Notes under the pieces: model-generated
What the model was told of the DNA's origin: nothing
Databases searched by the model: none
The model's input: only the letters and a program-made list of their open reading frames with translations
NCBI GenBank assembly: GCA_027487675.1
Contig: JAIYDD010000288.1
Location: 1 to 51,617 of the forward strand
Origin: Acetobacteraceae bacterium
GTDB taxonomy: Bacteria > Pseudomonadota > Alphaproteobacteria > Acetobacterales > Acetobacteraceae
Length of the DNA stretch: 51,617 nucleotides
Direction: 5' to 3'
Shown here: one piece after another, positions 8,583 through 17,002 of the stretch
Position numbering within the stretch: the first letter of the stretch is position 1
How the letters are laid out: each line of letters starts with the position of its first letter
Made by a program: the position numbers and the translations under genes

Positions 8583-9002
8583 ATGGACGGGATGACCACG
8601 CAGGGCCTGCCCCGGACGCCGGGGCTGGACGACAGCGCGCTGGGGCCGCTGGCGTCGCGCTACATGTCGGTGGCGGCGCTGCCGTGGAAGCCCACGCCCT
8701 TCCCGGGCATTGAGATGAAGGTGCTGATGGAGCAGCCCTCGACCGGCCTGCTGACCGCGCTGTTCCGCTGGGCGCCAGGCAGCGCATTGCCGCTGCACGA
8801 GCATGTCGACATCGAGCAGACCTATGTGCTCGAAGGCCGCCTGGTGGATGAGGAAGGCGAGGTCCTGGCCGGCGACTACGTCTGGCGCCCCGCCGGCAAC
8901 CGCCACGTCGCGCGCGCGCCGGATGGCGCGCTGGTGCTGTCCTTCTTCCTGCGGCCCAACGTGTTCCTGGACGGGCCGCAGGCGGGGACGGAACTGAAGT
9001 GA
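8583..9002 (+). CDS. Cupin-domain protein (ChrR / dihydroxyacetophenone dioxygenase-like)
   Basis: The 139-residue single-domain cupin has the metal motif LPLHEHVDIEQTYVLEGRL, giving H72, H74 and E78, with the fourth ligand H108 in RPAGNRHVA. This is a complete ligand set, so it may be a small metal-dependent dioxygenase or a ligand-binding accessory protein. The gene begins 5 bp after the Rieske oxygenase stop and is almost certainly cotranscribed, which suggests ring cleavage or product handling after hydroxylation. It ends 112 bp before the convergent GDSH-protein gene. Confidence 0.85.
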   Translation: MDGMTTQGLPRTPGLDDSALGPLASRYMSVAALPWKPTPFPGIEMKVLMEQPSTGLLTALFRWAPGSALPLHEHVDIEQTYVLEGRLVDEEGEVLAGDYVWRPAGNRHVARAPDGALVLSFFLRPNVFLDGPQAGTELK

Positions 9003-9114
9003 CGCTGCGCGTCCCTGTCCCCTGACGGGGCGGGGGGCGCCGGCCAGCCACGCATCGGCCCGGGGGCTCTCAGCCCACTTCGCCGTCCGTCATGCTGCCG
9101 GAGGGTGCGTGCCG

Positions 9115-9810
9115 TCAGGCCCGCTGCCGCGCCCGCCAGGGCGCGAGCGCGACCGCGGCCGCCTCCGCCCAGAGCGGGGCGGCCTCGACCGGATCGAGAT
9201 GGTGGTCCCGCACATCCGGCGCGCGGAAGCGGCGGTGGATCACGCCCGTCGCCGGGTCCAGCAGCCGCGGCGTGAAGTCGTGGAAGCGCAGCCCAATGCG
9301 CGCGACCTCCGCGGCCAGCGCCGCGTTGTAGCGCAGCGTCAGGGCCGTGCGCTCGACCTGATTCTGCTGCACCTCGCGCCGCAGGTGCTGCACCTCGCCA
9401 TCCAGCTCGCCATCCCCGATGGTCGGCAGGACGGCGGAGGTGACCAGCGCATCCTCGTAGCCGGCTTCGCGCACCTCGCGCAGGAAGCCGCAATAGGCGG
9501 CGATGGACTGCGCCACCTGCTCCTCCACCGATTCGCCGTAGCGCTGCGCGCGAACCCAGACGACGAAGCCGCAATCGACCTCGCCGAGCTGGAAGATCGG
9601 GATCAGGTCCGGCTTCGCCGGCAGCAGGTGGCGGCGGAAGACCTTCAGCGCCTGGGTCTTGGACGTCGGGTGCCGCAGCCCCACCGCCGTCGCGCCGCCA
9701 CGGTGGACGAATTCGGCGGCGAAGCCGCGCAACAGGCCGCGCTGCTTCGCGGTCTCGACCGCGCGCACATGGCTGTCGCCGAGGAAGACGAGCTTCGGAA
9801 GCTTCCCCAT
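9115..9810 (-). CDS. SGNH-like protein with N-terminal GDSH motif
   Basis: The 231-residue protein begins MGKLPKLVFLGDSHVRAV, with a GDSH block at residues 11-14 as in SGNH/GDSL-like hydrolase folds. A terminal DxxH is less obvious; DVRDHHLDPVEAAPLW near the C-terminus is a candidate. The start at 9810 is fixed by a strong ggagga ribosome site 5 nt upstream. The longer in-frame extension to 10062 is arginine-rich noise. There is no signal peptide. Comparable proteins of unknown function accompany polysaccharide or sulfotransferase-like genes in other bacteria, but no such neighbour is present here. Function unknown. Confidence 0.75.
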   Translation of the reverse strand: MGKLPKLVFLGDSHVRAVETAKQRGLLRGFAAEFVHRGGATAVGLRHPTSKTQALKVFRRHLLPAKPDLIPIFQLGEVDCGFVVWVRAQRYGESVEEQVAQSIAAYCGFLREVREAGYEDALVTSAVLPTIGDGELDGEVQHLRREVQQNQVERTALTLRYNAALAAEVARIGLRFHDFTPRLLDPATGVIHRRFRAPDVRDHHLDPVEAAPLWAEAAAVALAPWRARQRA

Positions 9811-10060
9811 TCGGGTCCTCCCTCGCCGAGGCGCCTGGCGGTGCCGGCGGGCCGGAAGCTGGGGGGGCCGCACCGCGCGCGCCGACACCCGCCGCCCGCG
9901 CGACCGCCGCGGCCGGCTGACGAAAGAAGAGGTTCGGAGAGGCTTCGGTCGCCGCCGCTCCCGCTCCGCCGTCCGCGCCGCCGCCAGGCAGGTCATCCCG
10001 GCAGCATCCGGTGGGCACGACAACAACCCCTGGTCAAGATTTCCGTGCCAGGCTCGCCGC
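9811..10060. other. Non-coding region upstream of the GDSH gene
   Basis: This 250-bp stretch holds the promoter and leader of the minus-strand gene starting at 9810. It also precedes the small plus-strand gene at 10061. Apart from the ribosome site of the GDSH gene, I see no RNA gene or repeat. The composition is GC-rich and unremarkable, with a slightly less GC-rich patch near 10015-10045 that could contain a promoter for the small gene. Confidence 0.4.
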
Positions 10061-10234
10061 ATGGAGATGGTGAACGGCTATCCCTGCCGCGACTGCGCCG
10101 ATGTGGCGAAGGCGAAACGCGGCATCGATCCCGTCGGCCCCGCGCCGGCCGCGCGCCTGGCCACCGAGCCGAGCCGGCCGGAACCGCCGCCGTTCCGGCC
10201 TGATCCGTCGCGGCTTCTCGACCTGCAGGCTTGA
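10061..10234 (+). CDS. Small conserved-looking CxxC protein (57 residues)
   Basis: The 57-residue reading begins MEMVNGYPCRDCADVAKAKRG, with a CxxC pair (C9, C12) and an NGYxC start that I believe recurs in small hypothetical proteins of alphaproteobacteria. That recollection needs a search. Codons in the first two thirds have G or C at the third position as expected; the C-terminus is proline-rich and may be unstructured. There is no clear ribosome site. It lies 109 bp before the AapJ-like gene on the same strand. Function unknown; a zinc- or metal-binding ribbon is possible. Confidence 0.5.
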   Translation: MEMVNGYPCRDCADVAKAKRGIDPVGPAPAARLATEPSRPEPPPFRPDPSRLLDLQA

Positions 10235-10343
10235 TGGCGGGACGGCACGGGAAAGGACTGCCGCCCGGGCAGGCGGCGGCAGGGCGCGCCGAACCGCGCA
10301 CCGCGCGACGCGTTGCCGGCAGGCCCCATCCGGAAGGCCTGCC

Positions 10344-11345
10344 ATGATCCGACGCCTCGCCGCAGCCCTGCTGCTTGCCGCCACGCCCGCGATGGCGCAG
10401 CAGCCATCGCCGACGCTGGAGACGGTGCGCGCGCGCGGACAACTCGTGTGCGGCGTGTCGGGCGAATCGCCGGGCTTTTCGCTGCCCGACCAGCGCGGCG
10501 ACATGCGCGGGCTGGATGCGGATGTCTGCCGCGCCGTGGCCGCCGCCGCGCTGGGCGATGCGGGGCGCGTGCGCTTCGTCAGCCTCTCGCCACAGGCGCG
10601 CTTCACGGCGCTGCAATCCGGCGAGGTGGACCTCCTGGTGCGCAACACCGGCTGGACCCTGACGCGGGAAGCCTCGCTCGGCCTGATGATGGCCTTCGTC
10701 AACTACCATGACGGCACGGCCTTCGTGGTGAAGGAAAGCGCCGGCGTCGCCTCGGCGACCGAGCTCGACGGCGCGTCGGTGTGCCTGATCCCCGGCACCA
10801 GCACGGAGCTCGATGTCGCGGAGTTCTTCCGCACGCGCCGCATCGCCTTCCAGCCGGTGCAGATCGGTGGCGTGAACGAGGTGCAGCAGGCCTTCCTCGC
10901 CGGGCGCTGCGATGCCTGGGCGAATGACGGCTCCTATCTCGGCGCCTTCCGCGCGCAGCACGCCAATGTTGGGCTGCGCGTTCTGCCGGAGCGGCTGTCG
11001 AGCGAGCCGGTCGGCGCGATGGTGCGCAAGGGCGACGACCGCTGGTTCGACCTGGTGCGCTGGACGGGCTACGCGCTGATCGCCGCGGAGGAGCTCGGCG
11101 TGACCGCCGCGAATGTCGATGAGAAGCGGGGCGATTCCGACCCGGCCGTGCAGCGCCTGACCGGGGCGACGGGCGATCTCGGCCAGGCGCTCGGCGTGGA
11201 CAATGGCTGGGCCGCCGCGGCGATCCGTGCCGTCGGAAATTACGGCGAGACGTTTGGGCGCAACCTCGGCCCGCTCGGCCTGGAACGCGGGCCGAACCGG
11301 CTGGCGCGCGATGGCGGGCTGATGTGGGCGCCCTCGCTGCGCTGA
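10344..11345 (+). CDS. Amino-acid ABC transporter substrate-binding protein, AapJ/BztA-like (orphan)
   Basis: The 333-residue protein has a clean Sec signal (MIRRLAAALLLAATPAMAQQ) and the general L-amino-acid binding-protein pattern. Visible blocks are TLETVRARGQLVCGVS, GFSLPDQRGDMRGLDADVCRAVAAA, SGEVDLLVRNTGWTLTR and, near the C-terminus, GDLGQALGVDNGWAAAAIRAVGNYGE. In other alphaproteobacteria the gene leads an aapJQMP operon. Here no permease or ATPase follows; instead the gene converges on an aldehyde dehydrogenase gene. It may use a transporter encoded elsewhere or act as a sensor input. The ATG at 10344 gives the signal peptide directly. Confidence 0.9.
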   Translation: MIRRLAAALLLAATPAMAQQPSPTLETVRARGQLVCGVSGESPGFSLPDQRGDMRGLDADVCRAVAAAALGDAGRVRFVSLSPQARFTALQSGEVDLLVRNTGWTLTREASLGLMMAFVNYHDGTAFVVKESAGVASATELDGASVCLIPGTSTELDVAEFFRTRRIAFQPVQIGGVNEVQQAFLAGRCDAWANDGSYLGAFRAQHANVGLRVLPERLSSEPVGAMVRKGDDRWFDLVRWTGYALIAAEELGVTAANVDEKRGDSDPAVQRLTGATGDLGQALGVDNGWAAAAIRAVGNYGETFGRNLGPLGLERGPNRLARDGGLMWAPSLR

Positions 11346-11396
11346 TGCGCGGCGCGGGAAGACGGCGCCTCCACCCGGATCGGCACGCGCGCCCGG

Positions 11397-11425
11397 AAAA
11401 CCCTCCCCCGCGCGGCGGGGGAGGG
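11397..11425 (-). terminator. Intrinsic terminator of the dehydrogenase operon
   Basis: A perfect 9-bp inverted repeat (ccctccccc at 11401-11409 and gggggaggg at 11417-11425) has a 7-nt GC-rich loop. On the minus strand it is followed at once by TTTT (11400-11397). It begins 10 nt past the aldehyde dehydrogenase stop codon, so it is a Rho-independent terminator for the minus-strand operon. The stem can also form in the convergent AapJ-like transcript, but without a U tract. Confidence 0.75.
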
Positions 11426-11435
11426 CGGCAGGCGG

Positions 11436-12872
11436 CTACAGCCCCGCCTGGCTGACGAACTTGGTGTTCAGATAGGCCTCGATCGCCTCCGACCCGCCTT
11501 CGCTGCCGTAGCCGGAATCCTTGACGCCGCCGAAGGGCACTTCCGGCAGCGCCAGGCCGAGATGGTTGATCGTCATCATCCCCGTCTCGACTCGCGAGGC
11601 GATCGCGTTGGCCGTCTTCGCGCTGCGCGTGAAGGCGTAGGAGGCGAGGCCGAAGGGCAGGCGGTTCGCTTCCTCCACCACCTCGTCCAGCTCGCCGAAG
11701 GGCGCGATCATGGCGAGCGGCCCGAAGGGCTCCTCGTTCATCATGCGCGCGTCCCTGCTGACGCCGGTCAGCACGGTCGGCTGGTAGAAATAGCCCTTGT
11801 TGCCGATGCGCTCGCCGCCGGTGCGGACCTCCGCGCCCTTCTGGCGGGCATCGGCGACCAGGCCTTCCACCCAGGGCACGCGGCGGTCATGCGCCAGCGG
11901 GCCCATCTGCGTGTCCTTGTCCATCCCGTCGCCGACCTTGAGCCCCGCGGCGATGGCGACGAAGCGGTCGACGAAGGTGTCGTACAGCTTCTGCTGCACC
12001 AGGAAGCGCGTCGGCGAGACGCAGACCTGGCCGGCATTCCGGAATTTTGCGGCTGCCAGCGTCTTCGCGGCGAGCTCGACATCCGCGTCGTCGAAGACGA
12101 TCGCCGGCGCATGGCCGCCGAGTTCCATCGTCACGCGCTTCATGTGCGCGCCGGCCAGCGCCGCGAGATGCTTGCCGATCGGCGTCGATCCCGTGAAGGT
12201 CACCTTGCGGATCACCGGATGCGGGATGAGGTATTCGCTGATTTCCGCCGGCACGCCATAGACCAGGTTCGCCACGCCCGCCGGCAGGCCGGCATCGGCG
12301 AAGGCGCGCACCAGCGCGGCAGGCGAGGCCGGCGTCTCCTCCGGCGCCTTCACGATGATCGAGCAGCCGGTGGCGACAGCGGCGGAGAGCTTGCGCACCA
12401 CCTGGTTGATCGGGAAGTTCCACGGCGTGAAGGCGGCGACGGGGCCGACGGGCTCCTTCACCACCAGCTGGTAGATGCCCTCGCCGCGCGCCGGGATCAC
12501 GCGGCCATAGGCGCGACGGGCTTCCTCGGCGAACCAGTCGATGATGTCGGCGGCGGCCATCACCTCGACGCGGGCTTCCGCGACGGGCTTGCCCTGCTCC
12601 AGCGTCATCAGCCGCGCGACCTCGTCGGCGCGGCCGCGCAGGATGTCGGCAGCCTTGCGCATCAGCTTCGCGCGATCATAGGCCGAGACCTTGCGCCAGG
12701 CAGCAAAACCCTTGGCGGCGGCGTCCAGCGCCTCGTCCAGGTCGTCCTTCGAGGCATGGGCAACCTGGCCGATCACCTCCTCGTTGGCGGGGTTCAGCAC
12801 GGGCAGCGTGCGGCCGCTGCGCGCTGGGCGCCATTCGCCGGCGATGAACAGATGCGTGTCGGGATAGGTCAC
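11436..12872 (-). CDS. NAD(P)-dependent aldehyde dehydrogenase (succinate-semialdehyde dehydrogenase-like)
   Basis: The 478-residue protein has the full aldehyde dehydrogenase set: N152 in TPWNFP, the general base E250 in MELGGHAP, the nucleophile C284 in GQVCVSPTR, and [10 protein letters not shown] in the cofactor site. The [12 protein letters not shown] and [11 protein letters not shown] pattern is nearest to GabD-type succinate-semialdehyde dehydrogenases, but other aldehydes are possible. The start is a GTG at 12872 with a strong GGAGG site 9 nt upstream. It is the last gene of an operon with a DsbA-fold isomerase (37-bp gap) and a hydroxyacid dehydrogenase. Confidence 0.9.
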   Translation of the reverse strand: MTYPDTHLFIAGEWRPARSGRTLPVLNPANEEVIGQVAHASKDDLDEALDAAAKGFAAWRKVSAYDRAKLMRKAADILRGRADEVARLMTLEQGKPVAEARVEVMAAADIIDWFAEEARRAYGRVIPARGEGIYQLVVKEPVGPVAAFTPWNFPINQVVRKLSAAVATGCSIIVKAPEETPASPAALVRAFADAGLPAGVANLVYGVPAEISEYLIPHPVIRKVTFTGSTPIGKHLAALAGAHMKRVTMELGGHAPAIVFDDADVELAAKTLAAAKFRNAGQVCVSPTRFLVQQKLYDTFVDRFVAIAAGLKVGDGMDKDTQMGPLAHDRRVPWVEGLVADARQKGAEVRTGGERIGNKGYFYQPTVLTGVSRDARMMNEEPFGPLAMIAPFGELDEVVEEANRLPFGLASYAFTRSAKTANAIASRVETGMMTINHLGLALPEVPFGGVKDSGYGSEGGSEAIEAYLNTKFVSQAGL

Positions 12873-12909
12873 GGGCGAGCTCCTCCGAGCGGTTCTTCTG
12901 TGGGCAGGG

Positions 12910-13557
12910 TTACTGGCACGCCGGCGCGGCGGAGGGAACCGGCGCGGCGCGGAGCCTGCCATGCAGGGCCCATTCGATCGCATCCTCCAGCCGGTCGTCG
13001 CCCCAGAACACTTCCCCGCGCACCACGAAGCTCGGCGAGCCGAAGACGCCGAGGCGCCTGGCTTCCGCCGTCTCCGCCGCCAGCGCCGATCCCACCTCCT
13101 CGCTCGCGGCCAGCGCGAGGATGCGCGCCAATTCGTCGCCCAGCCCGATGGCGGCGAAGGTGCGGCGCAGATTCGCCTCGCTGCCGTTGCCGATGCCCTC
13201 GGCGAACCACAGGCGATAGGCTTCCCGCAGATAGGCCGCGCCCCAGCCTTCCCGCACGCCGACCATCGCCACGGCGTTGGCCCGCCCGACATCAGGCGCC
13301 GGATAGGGGAAGGGGACGCGGACCGGCAGGCCGTGGCGCGCGGCGCGGCGTTCGATGTCGCGGCGCATATGCGCCATCTTCGCCGTGCCTTCCAGGAACG
13401 GCAGCTGCGTCGCGCCGGTCAGCGCGCCCACGCTGCGGATCGGCCGCAGCCGCACCTCCACATCGGCCGCCCGCGCCAGTGCCTCGTAGCGGCCGACGGT
13501 CAGGTAGGTGTAGGTGCTGGCCGAGGTGAACCAGAAATCCAGGCCTGCCCGCGCCAT
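12910..13557 (-). CDS. 2-hydroxychromene-2-carboxylate isomerase-like DsbA-fold protein
   Basis: The 215-residue protein has the thioredoxin/GST-kappa fold seen in HCCA isomerases. The N-terminal [12 protein letters not shown] offers Ser at 12 and 14 where family members have the catalytic serine, and there is no CxxC. The cis-proline segment is [19 protein letters not shown], near-diagnostic for the family. HCCA isomerase acts with glutathione in naphthalene-type degradation, but many homologs have other roles. A ggaggt ribosome site supports the ATG at 13557. The gene lies 17 bp downstream of the hydroxyacid dehydrogenase and 37 bp upstream of the aldehyde dehydrogenase. Confidence 0.87.
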   Translation of the reverse strand: MARAGLDFWFTSASTYTYLTVGRYEALARAADVEVRLRPIRSVGALTGATQLPFLEGTAKMAHMRRDIERRAARHGLPVRVPFPYPAPDVGRANAVAMVGVREGWGAAYLREAYRLWFAEGIGNGSEANLRRTFAAIGLGDELARILALAASEEVGSALAAETAEARRLGVFGSPSFVVRGEVFWGDDRLEDAIEWALHGRLRAAPVPSAAPACQ

Positions 13558-13574
13558 CGCCCGAGAACCTCCGA

Positions 13575-14606
13575 TCAGCTGTTGGGCCCGCGCTCCATCG
13601 CATAGGGCTGCCAGCGCAGCAGCCCCGATGCCGCCAGCACCTGCGGGTTGACGCAGGACATCGGCCAGCGGCCGGACAGCACCAGCGCGAGCTCCTGGCC
13701 CGCGCGGCGCTTGCGCGCCTCGTCGAAGCGCGCGCTGGCGCTGGCGTTGTGCGGCGAGAGGATCACATGCGGCATGCCGATGAGCGGACTGTCCGCGGGC
13801 AGCGGCTCCACCTCGAACACATCCAGGCCCGCGCCGGCGATGCGCCCTTCCGCCAGCGCGGCGACCAGCGCCGGCTCGTCCACCGTCGGGCCGCGGCCGG
13901 TGTTGATGAAGATCGCGCTCGGCTTCATGCGCGCGAAGTGCGCGGCACCCAGCATCCGCCGCGTCTCCGCCGTGTCCGGCGCGTGCATCGACACGAAGTC
14001 GGATTGCGCCAGCACCTGGTCGAGGCTGGCGGGCACCACGCCATGCGCCGCGATGGTCAGCTCGTCGACATAGGGGTCATGGGCCAGCATGCGCAGCCCG
14101 AAGGCCGCCGCGCGCTTCGCGACAAGCCGCGCCACGCGCCCGAAGGCGACGAAGCCAAGCGTCGAGCCCATCAGCCGCGGCACCTTGTTCAGCTGCGGCC
14201 TGCCCTGCGCCCAGCGGCCTTCGCGCACGCAGCGATCCTGCTCGATGCAGCGGCGATGCGCGGCGAGCAGCAGCATCATCGCGTGGTCGGCCACTTCCTC
14301 GATGAAGGTGTCGGGGCAGTTCGTCACCGGGATGCCGCGCGCGGTCGCGGCCGTGACGTCCACATAGTCCACGCCGACGGTGGCGCAGGTGATCACCTTC
14401 GCGCGCGGCGCGGCCGCGATCATCCGCGCGGTCAGCTTCATGCCCTTGGGGTAGATCGCATCCGCGCCTGCGGCCTCGGCGAGGAAGGCGTCCTCGGTCG
14501 GCGCGTGCTCGACGATCTCGGCGCCGAGGCGCGCCAGCGCCTCCATCTCGAAGCCGTAGCCGGCCGGCGCGCCGAGCGCCGGCGTCAGGATGCGCGGCCC
14601 TGTCAT
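13575..14606 (-). CDS. D-isomer-specific 2-hydroxyacid dehydrogenase
   Basis: The 343-residue protein has the phosphoglycerate-dehydrogenase-like fold. The catalytic Arg is in NTGRGPTVDE, the Glu in FEVEPLP and the His in SPHNASAS. The nucleotide loop is unusual: GFVAFG where GxGxxG is expected, so the central glycine is valine. The segment HDPYV suggests NAD preference (Asp after the second strand). It is the first gene of the three-gene minus-strand operon and is divergent from the SDR gene across 72 bp. The substrate could be glyoxylate, hydroxypyruvate or a bulkier 2-ketoacid. Confidence 0.88.
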   Translation of the reverse strand: MTGPRILTPALGAPAGYGFEMEALARLGAEIVEHAPTEDAFLAEAAGADAIYPKGMKLTARMIAAAPRAKVITCATVGVDYVDVTAATARGIPVTNCPDTFIEEVADHAMMLLLAAHRRCIEQDRCVREGRWAQGRPQLNKVPRLMGSTLGFVAFGRVARLVAKRAAAFGLRMLAHDPYVDELTIAAHGVVPASLDQVLAQSDFVSMHAPDTAETRRMLGAAHFARMKPSAIFINTGRGPTVDEPALVAALAEGRIAGAGLDVFEVEPLPADSPLIGMPHVILSPHNASASARFDEARKRRAGQELALVLSGRWPMSCVNPQVLAASGLLRWQPYAMERGPNS

Positions 14607-14678
14607 GTCGTTCCCCCCGTTCCCGAGGCGATGGACGTTGCTCTAGCCTTCGACCATCGGCAAGGGGAGGGACATCGC

Positions 14679-15440
14679 ATGGCAAGGCTGCGCGGGAAGG
14701 TGGCCTGGGTGACGGGCGCGGGCAGCGGCATCGGGGAGGCGGCGGCGCTGCAACTCGCCGAGGAAGGGGCCGCCATCGTGCTGACCGGCCGGCGCCGCGA
14801 ACCGCTGGAGGATGTGGCCGCCCGCATCGCCGCCGCCGGCGGCATGGCGGAGGTGCAGCCGGCGGACCTGATGGACGCCGCGCAGGCCAAGGCGATCGGC
14901 GCCTTCATCGCATCGCGCTTCGGGCGGCTCGACATCCTGGTCAACAATGCCGGGCTGAACATCACGCCGCGCCAATGGGCGGTGCTGACGCCGGAGGGCG
15001 TGGACGAACTCGTCCGCGGCAATCTCTCCTCCGCCTTCTACTGCGTGACGGTGGCGCTGCCCTTCATGCGCGGGCAGCGCGACGGGGTACTGATCCACAC
15101 GGCGTCCATGGCCGGGCGCAACATCTCGCTGCTCAGCGGGCCGGGCTACACCGCGGCGAAGCACGCCGTCGTCGCGATGAGCCACACCATCAACCAGGAG
15201 GAATGCGTCAACGGCATCCGCTCCACCGTGATCTGCCCGGGCGAGGTGGCGACGCCGATCCTCGACAAGCGCCCGAACCCCGTCCCGCCCGAGGAACGCG
15301 CGAAGATGGTGCAGAGCGAGGATGTCGGCGACCTGATCCGCTACGTCGCCTGCCTGCCGCCGCATGTCTGCCTGAACGAGGCCTGGATCACGCCGACGCA
15401 CAACCGCGGCTACGTCGCGGCGCTGTCGCGGAAGCTGTGA
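14679..15440 (+). CDS. Short-chain dehydrogenase/reductase (SDR, classical)
   Basis: The 253-residue protein has the cofactor motif TGAGSGIG, the NNAG motif, the catalytic Ser in HTASMAG and Y-x-x-x-K in GYTAAKHAV. An Arg-rich TGRRREPLE after strand 2 suggests NADP preference. The ATG at 14679 follows a ggggaggg ribosome site. It is a single gene, divergent from the hydroxyacid dehydrogenase operon and convergent with the amidohydrolase, 16 bp away. The substrate is unknown; the family acts on alcohols, ketones and 3-oxoacyl groups. Confidence 0.92.
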   Translation: MARLRGKVAWVTGAGSGIGEAAALQLAEEGAAIVLTGRRREPLEDVAARIAAAGGMAEVQPADLMDAAQAKAIGAFIASRFGRLDILVNNAGLNITPRQWAVLTPEGVDELVRGNLSSAFYCVTVALPFMRGQRDGVLIHTASMAGRNISLLSGPGYTAAKHAVVAMSHTINQEECVNGIRSTVICPGEVATPILDKRPNPVPPEERAKMVQSEDVGDLIRYVACLPPHVCLNEAWITPTHNRGYVAALSRKL

Positions 15441-15456
15441 CGGCGCGCGCGGCGCC

Positions 15457-16950
15457 TCACTCCGCCCGCAGCAGGCGCCGCCCCCGCGTCCAGCCGCGCG
15501 CGAGCGCCCGGCAATGGCAGGCCACATGCGGCGCGACCTCCTCGCACCAGGCGCGGATCGCCGCGTTGGTGGTGCGCAGGCGGTCGGCGGCTTCCTGCGC
15601 CTCGCGCGCCAGCTTCGCCTCGTCCAGGCCCAGCACGCGGCGGTCGCGCAGCTTCCACTCGCCGGCGACCATCACGTCGGCGACCGCGCTGCCATCCTCG
15701 GTCCAGACCAGCTGGTTCGCCGCGTCGTTGAAGGGCGCCCAGTTCACATGGGCGAGGTCGAGCAGCACGATGTCGGCGGCCTTGCCCGGCTCGAGGCTGC
15801 CGCCTTCGTCATGGCCGACCAGGTGCGAGGAGCCGCGGGTCGCCAGCCGCACTGTCTCCGCCGTGCCGAGCCAGTCGGCTTCCTCCGCGTCTTCCCAGAG
15901 GCGGGAGGCGAAGGCGGCGAGCCGCATCGCCTCGAACATGTTCTGGTTGTCGGAGGAGGAGGAGCCGTCGGTGCCGATGCCGACATGCACGCCGGCGCGG
16001 ATCGCCGCGCGCACCGGCGCGATGCCGGAGGCGAGGCGCATATTGGCGCCCGGGTTGTGCGACAGCCCCGCGCCGCGCTTGCCCAGCAGTTCGAGGTCGG
16101 ACTGCGTCAGCCAGACCCCATGCGCGACGCTGAACCAGCGCCCGACCAGGCCGAGCCTGTCCATGTGCTCCAGCAGCGTCGCGCCGCCGTAGCGGATCTC
16201 TCCGCCGGCGGCCTGGTAGCGGGCCTCGGCGACATGGGTCTGCATCGGCAGCCCGTATTCGGCCGAGAGCGCGCGGCAGCCCTTCAGGAAATCGTCGGTG
16301 CCGTGCAGCGGGATGGTCGGCGCGCAGCCGAGCCGGATATTGCGGCGGCTGTGCGACCAGGATTGCGCGGCGCTGCCGATGGCGCCGAGGATCTCCTCCG
16401 CCGAAGCCGCGCGCATCGCCGCGGCGCGGGCGCGGAAGGGTTCGGGCAGCGCCTCGACCAGGCCCGGCGTGGCCTGGAAGAAGGTCAGGTCGCCCACCAT
16501 CGGCGCCAGCACGGCGCGCAGGCCGACCGTGGCGTAGGCCTCCGCCATCGCATCCAGGCCATCGAGCGTGGGGGCGGGAAATTCGGCCGGCAGGTCGAAC
16601 GCCGCGGTGCAGCCCTTCCTCAGCATCTCCACGGCGGTCAGCGTGGTGGAGAGCTGCTTGTCCGCCAGCGTCCGCCCGCCGCTGATCCAGGGCGCATGCG
16701 CCAGCAGCAGCGCCAGGTCCCACTTGTCGCCGGACCCCTTGGCGAGCCCGCCATGGCCATGCGTGTGGCCGTTCACCAGGCCCGGGATCGCCAGCCGGCC
16801 CGAGGCATCGTGCGGCTTCGCATCCGGCACCTCGGTGCCCGGCGGCAGCAGCGCGGCGATGCGCCCGTCCTCGATCAGCAGTTCGGCGAAGGGCGCTGCG
16901 GTCGCATCCGCCGACAGCACGCGCGCGCCGCGCACCAGAAGCTTCGCCAT
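15457..16950 (-). CDS. Amidohydrolase-family deaminase (TrzN/AtzA/chlorohydrolase branch)
   Basis: The 497-residue metal-dependent hydrolase has H62-T-H64 (NGHTHGHGG), H239 (QTHVAEA), H277 (SVAHGVWL) and D328 (GIGTDGSSSSDN). This is the mononuclear site of the cytosine/guanine deaminase and chlorohydrolase group. The HGVWLTQSDLELL segment is typical of methylthioadenosine/S-adenosylhomocysteine deaminase and AtzB-like enzymes. The start at 16950 has a gagga site 6 nt upstream. It lies downstream of an NMT1-type binding protein with a 52-bp gap holding a hairpin, so uptake and deamination of an N-heterocycle is a reasonable inference. Confidence 0.9.
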   Translation of the reverse strand: MAKLLVRGARVLSADATAAPFAELLIEDGRIAALLPPGTEVPDAKPHDASGRLAIPGLVNGHTHGHGGLAKGSGDKWDLALLLAHAPWISGGRTLADKQLSTTLTAVEMLRKGCTAAFDLPAEFPAPTLDGLDAMAEAYATVGLRAVLAPMVGDLTFFQATPGLVEALPEPFRARAAAMRAASAEEILGAIGSAAQSWSHSRRNIRLGCAPTIPLHGTDDFLKGCRALSAEYGLPMQTHVAEARYQAAGGEIRYGGATLLEHMDRLGLVGRWFSVAHGVWLTQSDLELLGKRGAGLSHNPGANMRLASGIAPVRAAIRAGVHVGIGTDGSSSSDNQNMFEAMRLAAFASRLWEDAEEADWLGTAETVRLATRGSSHLVGHDEGGSLEPGKAADIVLLDLAHVNWAPFNDAANQLVWTEDGSAVADVMVAGEWKLRDRRVLGLDEAKLAREAQEAADRLRTTNAAIRAWCEEVAPHVACHCRALARGWTRGRRLLRAE

Positions 16951-16972
16951 GGCCGTCCTCGTGCCGAACCGG

Positions 16973-16995
16973 GCGGGGGGCGGGCTGCCCCCCGC
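16973..16995 (-). terminator. Strong hairpin between binding protein and amidohydrolase genes
   Basis: A perfect 9-bp stem (gcggggggc at 16973-16981 with gccccccgc at 16987-16995) and 5-nt loop lie 7 nt downstream of the binding-protein stop. There is no U tract after the stem on the minus strand. It is therefore better seen as an RNA-stabilising or partial-attenuation hairpin between the two genes than as a full terminator. Confidence 0.5.
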
Positions 16996-17002
16996 GCAGA
17001 CC

